Part shown: positions 1-8,383 of the stretch, one piece after another | Position numbering within the stretch: the stretch's first letter is position 1 | How the letters are laid out: every line of letters starts with the position of its first letter | Source of the DNA: Pseudomonas sp. KBW05 | GTDB taxonomy: Bacteria; Pseudomonadota; Gammaproteobacteria; Pseudomonadales; Pseudomonadaceae | Direction of reading: 5' to 3' | Length of the DNA: 64,000 nt | Assembly (NCBI RefSeq): GCF_003852405.1 | Contig: NZ_QAJM01000019.1 | Span: 248,001 to 312,000 of the forward strand | Translations under genes and position numbers: made by a program | Notes under the pieces: model-generated | The model's input: the letters and a program-made list of their open reading frames with translations, nothing else | What the model was told of the DNA's origin: nothing | Databases searched by the model: none

Positions 1-41
1 TTCTGGCGGGTGGCGGAAGTCAGTTTTACGGCGGCGAGCAT
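1..41 (-). CDS. roxS: Sensor histidine kinase RoxS (RegB/PrrB family), N-terminal fragment
   Basis: Only the first 13 codons lie in the window, reading MLAAVKLTSATRQ on the minus strand. The ATG is preceded at good spacing by GGGAG, which supports a real start. The next genes (a SIMPL-domain protein and a dpp cluster) match the PAO1 order roxS-PA4495-dppA1, so this is inferred to be the start of the redox-responsive sensor kinase RoxS, divergent from the SIMPL gene. The fragment is too short to show any domain. The assignment is therefore mainly by synteny and by remembered similarity of the N-terminus. Confidence 0.45.
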   Translation of the reverse strand, partial: MLAAVKLTSATRQ

Positions 42-246
42 GAGCTCTCCCGGTGAGCGCTGCAGGCGGATCGGCAGGAGTATAAACGATGCCGGCCGGC
101 TGGCACGGCGTGTGTGGCTCTTTGCCGCAGGCTGGGTAAATGACCGTTCGTCGGCACCTGCACAACTTGTAGCGAATGTGTAAACCCGAAGAACCGGATG
201 CCACCGTCTACAGTCATACCGAACACGACTATCTCAAGGAGCTCTC
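42..246. promoter_or_regulatory. Divergent intergenic region between roxS and the SIMPL gene
   Basis: About 200 bases between two divergent starts, so it must hold both promoters. It contains a 10-base GC palindrome (GCCGGCCGGC) at 91-100, and the plus-strand ribosome site AAGGAG at 237-242. No convincing -35/-10 pair stood out. An apparent minus-strand reading frame here has no ribosome site and is not called. Confidence 0.35.
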
Positions 247-957
247 ATGTCCCGTTTCACTCGCAGCGCAGCTGTCATCACCCTCGGCGTAGCCACCCTT
301 GCCAGCCTGCCGGCCGTGGCTGCCGAAGGTCTGAACTACAACCAGATTTCCCTGCGCGCCGAGGCCAGCCAGGAGGTGGCACGCGACAAGATGATCGTGA
401 CCCTCTACACCGAGTCCCAGAACAGCGACCCGGCCAAGCTCGCCGCCGAAATCACCACTGCGGTGAACAAAGCACTGGGCCAGGCCCGCGAAGTCAAGGG
501 CGTGACCTTGCGCCAAGGCAGCCGCAACAGCTATCCGATCTACGACAACAAGAACCAGAAGATCACCGGCTGGCGTGAACGCGCCGAGCTGCGCCTGGAA
601 AGCGCGGACTTCCCGGCGCTGTCCAAACTCACCGGCGAATTGCTCAACACCCTGAAAATGGACAGCATGGACTTCGCCATCGCCGACGCCACGCGCAAGG
701 CCAGCGAAGACGCATTGCTCAAGGACGCTGTTGCTGCCTTCAAGGCACGCGCCCAACTGGCCACCGATGCACTGGGCGGCAAGGGCTACAAGATCGTCAA
801 CCTGAACTTCAACACCAACGGTTACCCGCAGCCCTACGCCCGTGGCGGCATGATGATGAAAGCGGCTGCGATGGATTCTGCGCCGACCCCGGAAGTGGAA
901 GCTGGCACCAGCCAGGTCAGCATGAGTGCAGACGGGGTGATTGAAGTCCTGCAATAA
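247..957 (+). CDS. Secreted SIMPL-domain (DUF541) protein
   Basis: A 236-aa protein with an N-terminal Sec signal peptide (charged MSRFTRS, hydrophobic core, cleavage near LPAVAA at about residue 26). The remainder has the look of the SIMPL/DUF541 (BP26-like) family: a periplasmic fold with an early stretch around EASQEVARDKMIVTLYTE and a central K-G-V-T-L-R segment. Members are periplasmic or outer-membrane associated and their biochemical role is unsettled. It corresponds by position to PA4495. The start is set by AAGGAG five bases upstream. It is followed by a strong terminator, so it is probably monocistronic. Confidence 0.85.
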   Translation: MSRFTRSAAVITLGVATLASLPAVAAEGLNYNQISLRAEASQEVARDKMIVTLYTESQNSDPAKLAAEITTAVNKALGQAREVKGVTLRQGSRNSYPIYDNKNQKITGWRERAELRLESADFPALSKLTGELLNTLKMDSMDFAIADATRKASEDALLKDAVAAFKARAQLATDALGGKGYKIVNLNFNTNGYPQPYARGGMMMKAAAMDSAPTPEVEAGTSQVSMSADGVIEVLQ

Positions 958-980
958 CTGCACGAAAAGGCGGTAACAAC

Positions 981-1013
981 GGCGCATCCCTCGCAGGTTT
1001 GCGCCTTTTTTTT
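981..1013 (+). terminator. Rho-independent terminator after SIMPL gene
   Basis: GGCGCA (981-986) pairs with TGCGCC (1000-1005) and is followed by eight T residues (1006-1013). It lies 24 bases after the stop codon of the SIMPL gene. Confidence 0.8.
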
Positions 1014-1138
1014 GGGGCATTGTCATATGCCGCAGCATGTTCGCTGGAATCCTCGACCGGGTTTTCCCGACACAGACAATGCCGCAGCGACAAGGAGTGC
1101 TGCGTAGGCATTTTGTCTACCTCACGAGAACCCTGATC

Positions 1139-4100
1139 ATGTCTATCCCTGCGATTTACGCCACGCCCCCCCAACAACATTCCACCCATTTACCCGCGCA
1201 CTTCCCCGTAACGCCGGTGCCACAGACGGACGCCGGTACAACGGTGTCGCCTCACGAGACCGCTCTGCTCAACGCATACATTGCAGCGGTACAACGTAAA
1301 GTGCTGCACAACGATGCCGGTCTGGTGAAGGTGCCCCCCCAAAGCACGCTGGGCCAATGGCTGGCGCTGTATCGGGCCCAAGTGGAGCACCCGGTTGTTC
1401 AAGGCTGGATGCGCGATCAGAAGATCGACCCCTCTGCCTTGCTTTCAATCGACCCCTTCAAGGGCACGCTGACCGTCGGGGTCGAGGCACAGACCAAAAC
1501 CTTTTCTCTCTCGGACACCTCCGGCTGGGGCCAGGTTTCTGGCCCGTTGCTGGCCGCTGCAAAAGTGATCGCGCCCGAAAACAAAGGTGCCTTGCGCGTG
1601 CGATTCGGTGACGGCGACACACAGGTCAGCGCCAAAGTGGTGGCGAACTTCCAGGGCATTGCGCTGCCTGCAAGCCGTTCCAAGGCCAGCGACCAAATAA
1701 GGCATCTGGAGCAGCAAAAAGCCTTCGACCCGATCCCGACGGACGACCGTGCGCGCCCGGCCAGTAGCCGCTCAGCCGGCGCCCTGGAGGTGCACAAAAA
1801 AAATGCAGCCACGTTCTACAGCAGCGCTCCTCAAACGCTGGAGTACAAGCGTCTGGCAGTCGATGTTGCTACTAGCCTGCCTGACACACGGGCAGAAGCA
1901 AAGAAGTGGGCGGAGGCACTCATTTTCAAGTTGACCGGCAAACATGTCGACGCGGACACCCTCTATTTCAATCGCTTCGACAACTACAACACACCGCTGA
2001 ACGGAGCCACCGCATCAGGCGCCGAGCATCTCAACGATGAGCCAAAATCGTCGTTGCGCCTGCCCGATGCGCTGCTGAAAAACTTCTCCGAACATGACGG
2101 AATACCAGGCGAATTGGATACTCACGCCGGCCTATACACCGTTGGATACGGCGCAGGTGCAACAGGCGGATACGGCGCCCGTAACGAATTCCCCTTGGCC
2201 CCCTCCAAACTCATGCACGAGAGCTGGAAAACCGATTTCCAAGGCCAAATGGACAAAAAGATCGACAAGTTCTGGAGCACGCATACCGAAAACTATGAGG
2301 CCGCAGTCAAAGGCGAGTTCACCTACCAGGCCCGCAAGCAATTGAAGGCGGCCGAGGCCAAACCCCCGGCAGAACAAGCGGTGCAGGCGCCCGAACATCG
2401 ATTTACGCGTGACGACTACCGCTTGGTTATGGGCGCCGTGTCCAACCTGCCACTCGATGAAAACGCGCCGCTAAGCGTTGAGCAGCTCAAGGCCAAGGCT
2501 CCGGTCAACGGCGTTGTGAAGGCGTACGCCCTCAACATCCACGGGATTACGTCCAGCGATATTGTGCGATTCAGTGCGCACGACGGTAGCCGGCAAGTCA
2601 TCTACATACCGGGAGCCGTGCCGGCGTTTCTGAGATTTGACTCTCTCGACCAGTTGAACAAGTGGATCACAGACCAAGCCAATGACCCTAAAAAACGCGA
2701 GGCCTTGGCCGCTCATTTTCCGCTGGCCTCTCGGCAAGACCATACGCATAAACCAGGCGTAGGTGAGAGCATTCTTGAGGGGTTGATCCCAGGACTCGCT
2801 CTTGTAACTTCGGCTGCTAAATCCAAAGGTCTGGACACCGTACTCAGCGAAATGGCAGACGGTAGCCTGAAGGGGCCGGCCGTCAGTGCCAGCCACTCAA
2901 AGATCGAAGGCGATGTGTTTTCCACACTCGCATCTGCCAGCAAAGTGCGTATGAGCAGCGATGCAGACGTCGTGATCAAATCCAACAGCGAGGTGATCCG
3001 GGATACTTGGCTGAACGACATTACCGTGGCCGCAGGCTTACTGGCCAAGCTTGCCCCCATCGCGGCACCGGTAGCGGCTGCCGCGGTCATCACAGGATTG
3101 ACTGAGGTGGCGCTGGGAACAGAAAAGGCCTCGTCCGGTGACACCGAGGCGGAACGCAAGGACGGTGCGTCCAAGGCGTTCGATGGGGTGCTGAACGTGT
3201 TGTTCTCGGTCGGCGCCAGCAAAGTCCCCGAAGACCCCTTTGCCATTCCTCCCGAGAAAGAGATACCCGCCGTAGAGCCACGTTCTCAACCAGAAATCCC
3301 TGTAAATGAAGAACCCCAGCCTGGACCGTCCACAGGCCCGGCACCTACCAAGCCGCCCGTGCCTGCACCCTTGCCACGCGCCCCATCCCTGCTTCCCATC
3401 GCGCAATATGCCGCCCCCGACGGAGAAGAATTGATCAAGAACGCCACCCGGGATGCAATGGGGGTTTATCGAATGACCGACAGCACCGGAGCCTACCGTC
3501 AGCTCGTGCGCATTACCGATGAGACAAACACGAGCAGGGTGTTTGAAATACATTTTCAGCACAGATCGGGTAGCGAATTTGCCGGGGTCATTAATCCAAA
3601 AAGCGGCAAGGTGATATCGGTGGTAACACCAGGGAACAATGGCGAGTGGGCCCGTGTAGCAGGCGATGGTGGGCTCAAGTGGCCTTGGCAACGCGCGTCT
3701 TCGCCAACGCCCTCTAACAGTCTCAACCCTCAGTTTTCAGACTTGTTCGCTGATGTCGATGAGCAGGCCGTCACGCAGGCGAAAAAGTTCGACGAGTACT
3801 TGAACGTTGATGAAGCGACCCCCTACTCGGTATCCACACGTGGATTTGAGGACAATGGTGTTCTTAAAAGAAAGCTCAACTTTTCATGGCAGCGCACTGC
3901 CGATGAGAAAGTTGAAATTTATGCTTCGGAAAAGGCCGGCCCTACGCAACTCAGCACCAGCACGTATTCACCCAACTTCCTTCTTGACCTTAACCGCAAT
4001 GACTATACGGTCATCAAGGCAGCAAAAGACGGGGACCTTGTGATACCACTGAATGCTAAAGGCGGCTCTGGCGAAGCGATCAGACAGAACAGGCTCAAAC

Positions 4101-4474
4101 AGTTCGAGGACGCGATTCCCAGCGCAGACCTGCGCGCCCGTATTTCGGAGGTCGCTCATCAAGGGTCGGCCTTCCCTGCCAATGCTGAACTGGTGATGAT
4201 GTTGAAAGAAGGCTACGGCGCCAAAGTAAGTAACACGTCTTACTTCGTAGACTACGACCCACTCAAAAATGAAACCACAGTCAGAGTTGTCGCCAAGTGG
4301 TATATCAATGACCTGACGAGCGTCAACCCCACGGCTATCCCGGACATCGAAGCAACGTCTACCCGAACCTTCACAATCCGCGAGAGCAATGAAATATCGG
4401 GTGACTCCTACCTCATCGACGATGTCGCCCCCACTCATCTGGAGGTATCGTTGCCAGCCGACCTTCCCGCGTAA
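1139..4474 (+). CDS. Large dermonecrotic-toxin-like (DUF6543-type) protein
   Basis: About 1111 aa from the chosen ATG at 1139; the frame is open from 1037, but an upstream ATG there lacks support. No Sec signal peptide is visible. Residues about 1-600 are soluble and include a segment (RQVIYIPGAVPAFLRFDSL, about residue 490) that resembles the N-terminal domain of Pseudomonas proteins annotated as dermonecrotic toxin / DUF6543. A hydrophobic alanine-rich stretch lies at about 627-660, a proline-rich linker at about 700-757, and a distinct C-terminal region at 758-1111. This long N-terminal body, hydrophobic patch, linker and variable tail is the layout of large secreted effectors, but no catalytic motif was recognised and no secretion or immunity gene lies beside it. 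It interrupts a gene order conserved in PAO1, suggesting acquisition. Family assignment is by resemblance; function is unknown. Confidence 0.6.
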   Translation: MSIPAIYATPPQQHSTHLPAHFPVTPVPQTDAGTTVSPHETALLNAYIAAVQRKVLHNDAGLVKVPPQSTLGQWLALYRAQVEHPVVQGWMRDQKIDPSALLSIDPFKGTLTVGVEAQTKTFSLSDTSGWGQVSGPLLAAAKVIAPENKGALRVRFGDGDTQVSAKVVANFQGIALPASRSKASDQIRHLEQQKAFDPIPTDDRARPASSRSAGALEVHKKNAATFYSSAPQTLEYKRLAVDVATSLPDTRAEAKKWAEALIFKLTGKHVDADTLYFNRFDNYNTPLNGATASGAEHLNDEPKSSLRLPDALLKNFSEHDGIPGELDTHAGLYTVGYGAGATGGYGARNEFPLAPSKLMHESWKTDFQGQMDKKIDKFWSTHTENYEAAVKGEFTYQARKQLKAAEAKPPAEQAVQAPEHRFTRDDYRLVMGAVSNLPLDENAPLSVEQLKAKAPVNGVVKAYALNIHGITSSDIVRFSAHDGSRQVIYIPGAVPAFLRFDSLDQLNKWITDQANDPKKREALAAHFPLASRQDHTHKPGVGESILEGLIPGLALVTSAAKSKGLDTVLSEMADGSLKGPAVSASHSKIEGDVFSTLASASKVRMSSDADVVIKSNSEVIRDTWLNDITVAAGLLAKLAPIAAPVAAAAVITGLTEVALGTEKASSGDTEAERKDGASKAFDGVLNVLFSVGASKVPEDPFAIPPEKEIPAVEPRSQPEIPVNEEPQPGPSTGPAPTKPPVPAPLPRAPSLLPIAQYAAPDGEELIKNATRDAMGVYRMTDSTGAYRQLVRITDETNTSRVFEIHFQHRSGSEFAGVINPKSGKVISVVTPGNNGEWARVAGDGGLKWPWQRASSPTPSNSLNPQFSDLFADVDEQAVTQAKKFDEYLNVDEATPYSVSTRGFEDNGVLKRKLNFSWQRTADEKVEIYASEKAGPTQLSTSTYSPNFLLDLNRNDYTVIKAAKDGDLVIPLNAKGGSGEAIRQNRLKQFEDAIPSADLRARISEVAHQGSAFPANAELVMMLKEGYGAKVSNTSYFVDYDPLKNETTVRVVAKWYINDLTSVNPTAIPDIEATSTRTFTIRESNEISGDSYLIDDVAPTHLEVSLPADLPA

Positions 4475-4476
4475 TT

Positions 4477-4500
4477 CAAACACTGTCATTCCAGTGTTTG
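4477..4500 (+). terminator. Hairpin immediately after toxin-like gene
   Basis: A perfect 9-bp inverted repeat, CAAACACTG (4477-4485) and CAGTGTTTG (4492-4500), with a 6-base loop starts two bases after the stop codon. The following TCTCT is a poor T tract, so it may stabilise the 3' end rather than terminate alone. Confidence 0.5.
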
Positions 4501-4519
4501 TCTCTACCTGAGCAACCAA

Positions 4520-4549
4520 AACGGCGGTAACCTCGGTGACCGCCGTTTT
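4520..4549 (+). terminator. Rho-independent terminator upstream of dppA1
   Basis: AACGGCGGT (4520-4528) pairs perfectly with ACCGCCGTT (4539-4547), followed by a short T run. It separates the toxin-like gene from dppA1 and ends only about 43 bases before the dppA1 start, so dppA1 would be expressed by readthrough, by a very close promoter, or under control of this hairpin. Confidence 0.7.
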
Positions 4550-4591
4550 CGTATGGGCAGGCCATATATGCCTGCCACCTCAGGGGACTCC

Positions 4592-6193
4592 ATGGAAAGA
4601 ATCACCGTCAAACCGCTGTTCCTCGCCATCGGCCTACTGGCTGTTATGCCAATGGCCCACGCCGCCAGCACCCTGGTCTACTGCTCCGAAGCCAGCCCCG
4701 CCGGTTTCGACCCCAGCCAATACACCAGCGGTACCGATTTCGACGCCTCGGCCGAAACCGTGTTCAACCGCCTGACCCAGTTCAAGCGCGGCGGCACCGA
4801 AGTCGAACCTGGCCTGGCCACAAGCTGGGACGTGTCCAAGGACGGCCTGACGTATACCTTCCACCTGCGGGATGGCGTCAAGTTCCACACCACGGACTTC
4901 TTCAGCCCGACCCGCGACTTCAACGCGGAGGATGTGCTGTTCACCTTCAATCGCCTGCTGGATGCGCAAAGCCCGTTTCGCCAGGCCTACCCTTCCGAGT
5001 CCCCGTACTTCACCGATATGGGCTTGAACACCACGATCAAGGGCGTCGAAAAACTCGACGACCGCACTGTACGTTTCAACCTCAACAACGTGGACGCTTC
5101 GTTTGTACAGAACCTGGCCATGAGCTTCGCCTCGGTGCAGTCCGCCGAATACGCCGCGCAGTTGTTGAAGCAGGGCAAAGCCGAAGAGATCAACCAGAAG
5201 CCGGTCGGCACTGGGCCGTTCGTGTTCAAGCGTTACCAGAAAGACTCGCAGATTCGCTATGTGGCCAATAAACAGTATTGGAAGCCCGAGGACGTGAAGC
5301 TCGACAACCTGGTGTTTGCCATCACCCCCGATGCCGCCTCGCGCCTGCAAAAACTCAAGGCCGGCGAGTGCCAGGTCAGCGGTTACCCACGCCCATCCGA
5401 CATCGAGGTGATGAAGCAGGACCCCAACCTGCGCGTGCTGCAACAGGCCGGTTTCAACCTGGGCTTTCTGGCCTATAACGTGGCCCATCCGCCGCTGGAC
5501 CAACTCAAGGTGCGCCAGGCCCTGGACATGGCCATCGACAAGCCGGCAATCATCAAGGCCGTGTACCAGAGCGCCGGGCAATTGGCGCAGAACGCGTTGC
5601 CGCCAGCGCAGTGGTCTTATGACCCGACTATCAAGGACGCGCCCTACGATCCCACCAAGGCCAAGGCGCTACTAAAAGAAGCAGGCGTTGCGCCAGGCAC
5701 CACCATCAACCTGTGGGCCATGACGGTCCAACGCGCGTCCAACCCGAATGCGCGCATGTCGGCACAAATGATCCAACAGGATTGGGAAAAAGTTGGCATC
5801 AAGGCCAACATCGTCAGCTATGAGTGGGGCGAATACATCAAGCGCGCCAAAAATGGCGAACACGACGCGATGATTTATGGCTGGACCGGCGACAACGGCG
5901 ACCCGGATAACTGGCTCGGCGTGCTCTACAGTTGTGCTGCGGTGAAGGGCAGCAACTACGCCAAATGGTGTAACCCGGACTACGACAAGCTGGTGCAACA
6001 GGCCAAGGTCAGCAGTGACCGCGAGCAACGCATCAAGTGGTATCAACAGGCGCAAAAAATCCTTAAGGAACAAGTACCTATAACGCCTATTGCGAACTCG
6101 ACGGTTTTCCAGCCCCTGCGCAAGGAAGTGCGCGACTTCAAGATCAGCCCGTTCGGGCTCACGCCCTTCTATGGCGTCAGTCTAGATAAGTAA
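4592..6193 (+). CDS. dppA1: Periplasmic dipeptide-binding protein DppA (copy 1)
   Basis: A 533-aa substrate-binding protein of the SBP_bac_5 (cluster C) family. It has a Sec signal peptide ending near MAHAAST, then the start LVYCSEASPAGFD shared by the Pseudomonas DppA paralogues. Typical family stretches follow: GLATSWDVS, TYTFHLRDGVKFH, and the C-terminal YGWTGDNGDPDNW. It delivers di- or tripeptides to the DppBCDF permease encoded about 8 kb downstream. ATG 4592 was chosen over an upstream ATG because it starts the signal peptide and has GGGG upstream. It is the first of four paralogous binding proteins. The symbol is by synteny with PA4496; substrate specificity cannot be read from sequence. 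Confidence 0.88.
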   Translation: MERITVKPLFLAIGLLAVMPMAHAASTLVYCSEASPAGFDPSQYTSGTDFDASAETVFNRLTQFKRGGTEVEPGLATSWDVSKDGLTYTFHLRDGVKFHTTDFFSPTRDFNAEDVLFTFNRLLDAQSPFRQAYPSESPYFTDMGLNTTIKGVEKLDDRTVRFNLNNVDASFVQNLAMSFASVQSAEYAAQLLKQGKAEEINQKPVGTGPFVFKRYQKDSQIRYVANKQYWKPEDVKLDNLVFAITPDAASRLQKLKAGECQVSGYPRPSDIEVMKQDPNLRVLQQAGFNLGFLAYNVAHPPLDQLKVRQALDMAIDKPAIIKAVYQSAGQLAQNALPPAQWSYDPTIKDAPYDPTKAKALLKEAGVAPGTTINLWAMTVQRASNPNARMSAQMIQQDWEKVGIKANIVSYEWGEYIKRAKNGEHDAMIYGWTGDNGDPDNWLGVLYSCAAVKGSNYAKWCNPDYDKLVQQAKVSSDREQRIKWYQQAQKILKEQVPITPIANSTVFQPLRKEVRDFKISPFGLTPFYGVSLDK

Positions 6194-6203
6194 CAGTGAC
6201 GCC

Positions 6204-6241
6204 CCAACCGAGTGCGCTAGACGCCTCGGTTGGTCTCTTTT
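6204..6241 (+). terminator. Terminator after dppA1
   Basis: CCAACCGAG (6204-6212) and CTCGGTTGG (6225-6233) form a perfect 9-bp stem with a 12-base loop, followed by TCTCTTTT. It implies dppA1 and dppA2 are at least partly separate transcripts. Confidence 0.75.
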
Positions 6242-6451
6242 GGTGCGCCCGACGCACCGAAAAAACCCTCAAAATGTACTCAATTATGTAGAAACTTTCA
6301 TAATTGCGACATTCCTGTACGTTCGTACCACTCTTTCAGCCTCCTAACGGTTCTGCATCTTGCAATGGGTATGGCCCCTGCATAAGTATCCGCAGGCCGG
6401 CTCACGAGGTCGCCCTCACCACCAAAAATGACAACAAATCATGAGGCCAAC
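6242..6451 (+). promoter_or_regulatory. dppA2 leader/promoter region
   Basis: About 210 bases between the dppA1 terminator and the dppA2 start, so it should hold the dppA2 promoter. It is AT-rich at 6270-6320. A weak sigma70-like pair (TTGCAA near 6359, CATAAG about 15 bases on) is visible but not convincing. Just before the gene an A/C-rich stretch (GACAACAAATC, about 6430) resembles the A-rich sites bound by Hfq/Crc in Pseudomonas catabolite repression; this is inference. Confidence 0.35.
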
Positions 6452-8080
6452 ATGCTTAAACACGCAGTCATTCCGTTAATTGTTAGCGCTGGCCTTATGG
6501 CCGCAGCTCCTTTCGCCCAAGCGGCGACTAACCTGGTGTTCTGCTCCGAAGGGAGCCCGGCCGGTTTCGACCCAGGCCAGTACACCACCGGAACAGACTT
6601 CGATGCCTCGGCCGAAACCATGTTCAACCGTCTGACCCAGTTCGAGCGCGGCGGCACCGCTGTGATTCCTGGGCTGGCCACTAGCTGGGATGTATCCGCG
6701 GATGGCCTGACGTACACCTTCAAACTGCGCGACGGCGTGAAGTTCCACACCACCCCGTACTTCAAACCGACCCGTACCTTCAATGCCGATGACGTGCTGT
6801 TCACGTTCAACCGCATGATCAACAAGGACGATCCGTTCCGCAAAGCCTACCCCACCGAATTCCCGTACTTCACGGATATGGGGATGGACACCAACATCAA
6901 GAACATCGAGAAAGTCGATGACCACACCGTCAAGTTCACCCTTGGCACCGTGGACGCGGCTTTCATCCAGAACCTGGCCATGAGCTTCGCTTCGATCCAG
7001 TCGGCCGAATACGCTGCCCAGCTGTTGAAAGAAGGCAAGGCCCAGGACATCAACCAGAAGCCAGTCGGCACTGGTCCGTTCGTATTCAAGAGCTACCAGA
7101 AAGACTCGAACATTCGCTACACCGGCAACAAGGATTACTGGAAACCTGAGGACGTGAAGATCGACAACCTGATCTTCGCCATCACCACCGACCCGTCGGT
7201 GCGTATCCAGAAGCTGAAGAAAAACGAATGCCAGGTGACCCTGTTCCCGCGTCCGGCCGACCTCAAGGCGCTGGGCGACGACAAGGACCTGAAACTGCCG
7301 CATCAGGCCGGTTTCAACCTGGGCTACATCGCCTACAACGTGATGCCGGTGCTCAAGGGCCAGACTGACGCCAACCCATTGTCCGACCTGCGTGTACGCC
7401 AGGCACTGGACATGTCGGTGAACAAACAACAGATCATCGACTCCGTGTACCAGGGCGCCGGTCAACTGGCGGTCAACGCCATGCCGCCAACCCAATGGTC
7501 CTACGACACCACCATCAAGGATGCGAAGTTCGACCAGGCCAAAGCCAAGGAATTGCTCAAGGAAGCCGGCGTCAAGGAAGGCACCAAGATCACCCTGTGG
7601 GCCATGCCTGTTCAACGTCCGTACAACCCGAACGCCAAGCTGATGGCCGAGATGCTGCAGAACGACTGGAAACAGATCGGCCTGAACGTCAACATCGTCA
7701 GCTACGAGTGGGGCGAGTACATCAAGCGCTCCAAAGGCGGCGAGAACCAGGCCATGATCATTGGCTGGAGCGGCGACAATGGTGACCCGGACAACTGGCT
7801 GAACGTACTGTTCGGCTGCGATTCGCTGGCCGGTAACAACTTCTCCAAATGGTGTGACAAGAAATTCGACGACACCGTGAAAGAAGCCAAGGCTACTTCG
7901 GATGTCGCCAAACGCACCGAGCTGTACAAGCAGGCGCAACATATCCTCAAAGATGCTGTCCCGATGACACCTATCGCGCACTCGACGGTGTATCAACCCA
8001 TGCGCAACACCGTGCAGGACTTCAAGATCAGCCCGTTTGGCTTGAACTCCTTCTACGGCGTGAGCGTAAGCGGCAAGTAA
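6452..8080 (+). CDS. dppA2: Periplasmic dipeptide-binding protein DppA (copy 2)
   Basis: A 542-aa SBP_bac_5 family protein with signal peptide MLKHAVIPLIVSAGLMAAAP...AQA and mature start ATNLVFCSEGSPAGFD. It is colinear with the copies before and after it, including TYTFKLRDGVKFH and WSGDNGDPDNW. It has a slightly longer loop than copies 1 and 3 (around KGQTDANPL). ATG 6452 is preferred to an ATG eight codons upstream because the signal peptide begins there and GAGG lies at suitable distance. In PAO1 the next genes would be mdpA and psdR; here dppA3 follows directly after 300 bases without a gene. Confidence 0.88.
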   Translation: MLKHAVIPLIVSAGLMAAAPFAQAATNLVFCSEGSPAGFDPGQYTTGTDFDASAETMFNRLTQFERGGTAVIPGLATSWDVSADGLTYTFKLRDGVKFHTTPYFKPTRTFNADDVLFTFNRMINKDDPFRKAYPTEFPYFTDMGMDTNIKNIEKVDDHTVKFTLGTVDAAFIQNLAMSFASIQSAEYAAQLLKEGKAQDINQKPVGTGPFVFKSYQKDSNIRYTGNKDYWKPEDVKIDNLIFAITTDPSVRIQKLKKNECQVTLFPRPADLKALGDDKDLKLPHQAGFNLGYIAYNVMPVLKGQTDANPLSDLRVRQALDMSVNKQQIIDSVYQGAGQLAVNAMPPTQWSYDTTIKDAKFDQAKAKELLKEAGVKEGTKITLWAMPVQRPYNPNAKLMAEMLQNDWKQIGLNVNIVSYEWGEYIKRSKGGENQAMIIGWSGDNGDPDNWLNVLFGCDSLAGNNFSKWCDKKFDDTVKEAKATSDVAKRTELYKQAQHILKDAVPMTPIAHSTVYQPMRNTVQDFKISPFGLNSFYGVSVSGK

Positions 8081-8090
8081 GGGTCACTGG

Positions 8091-8117
8091 CGGCGACGTT
8101 TCATAACGTCGCCGTTA
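8091..8117 (+). terminator. Terminator after dppA2
   Basis: A perfect 10-bp stem, CGGCGACGTT (8091-8100) and AACGTCGCCG (8105-8114), with a 4-base loop and a short TTATT tail, ten bases after the stop codon. Confidence 0.75.
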
Positions 8118-8160
8118 TTGCATCCGCCCAGGAAGTAGGAAATAGACCACAGCCGAACCC

Positions 8161-8179
8161 GTTGCCGTCCTACGGCAAC
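8161..8179 (+). promoter_or_regulatory. Hairpin in dppA2-dppA3 gap
   Basis: GTTGCCGT (8161-8168) and ACGGCAAC (8172-8179) form a perfect 8-bp stem with a 3-base loop. No T tract follows. Its position, before any reading frame and after the dppA2 terminator, suggests an operator-like palindrome or a leader structure. Confidence 0.4.
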
Positions 8180-8306
8180 AAACTTCGACCTGCGTCTCCG
8201 TTACCTACAACAACAGTCAGATTTTGTGCATTTACTGCGCAACCCTCGACCCATAACGTCGTAGGGCCGCAGAAGCTTCAATCTGATAGGGCACTTGCCG
8301 TGTGGG

Positions 8307-8354
8307 GTCAGCGATGCATCCCGGTCCTCAAAGACCGGGTGATTGCTCGCTGAC
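8307..8354 (+). promoter_or_regulatory. Two-tier nested hairpin in dppA3 5' region
   Basis: An outer stem GTCAGCGA (8307-8314) with TCGCTGAC (8347-8354) encloses an inner perfect stem CCCGGTC (8320-8326) with GACCGGG (8333-8339). The structure ends 29 bases before the dppA3 ATG and is followed by an A/C-rich run (CAACTACAAACAAGG) that overlaps the ribosome-binding region. It looks like a structured leader. Whether it acts on translation, on mRNA stability or as a protein-binding site is not known. Confidence 0.5.
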
Positions 8355-8383
8355 GACAACTACAAACAAGGATCGGGATCGTC

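Noticed and set aside
6476-7996. Long antisense frames over the dppA genes (also 8411-9892 and 4634-5581)
   Set aside because: Shadows of the binding-protein genes; they recur in the same relative frame because the paralogues share codon usage.
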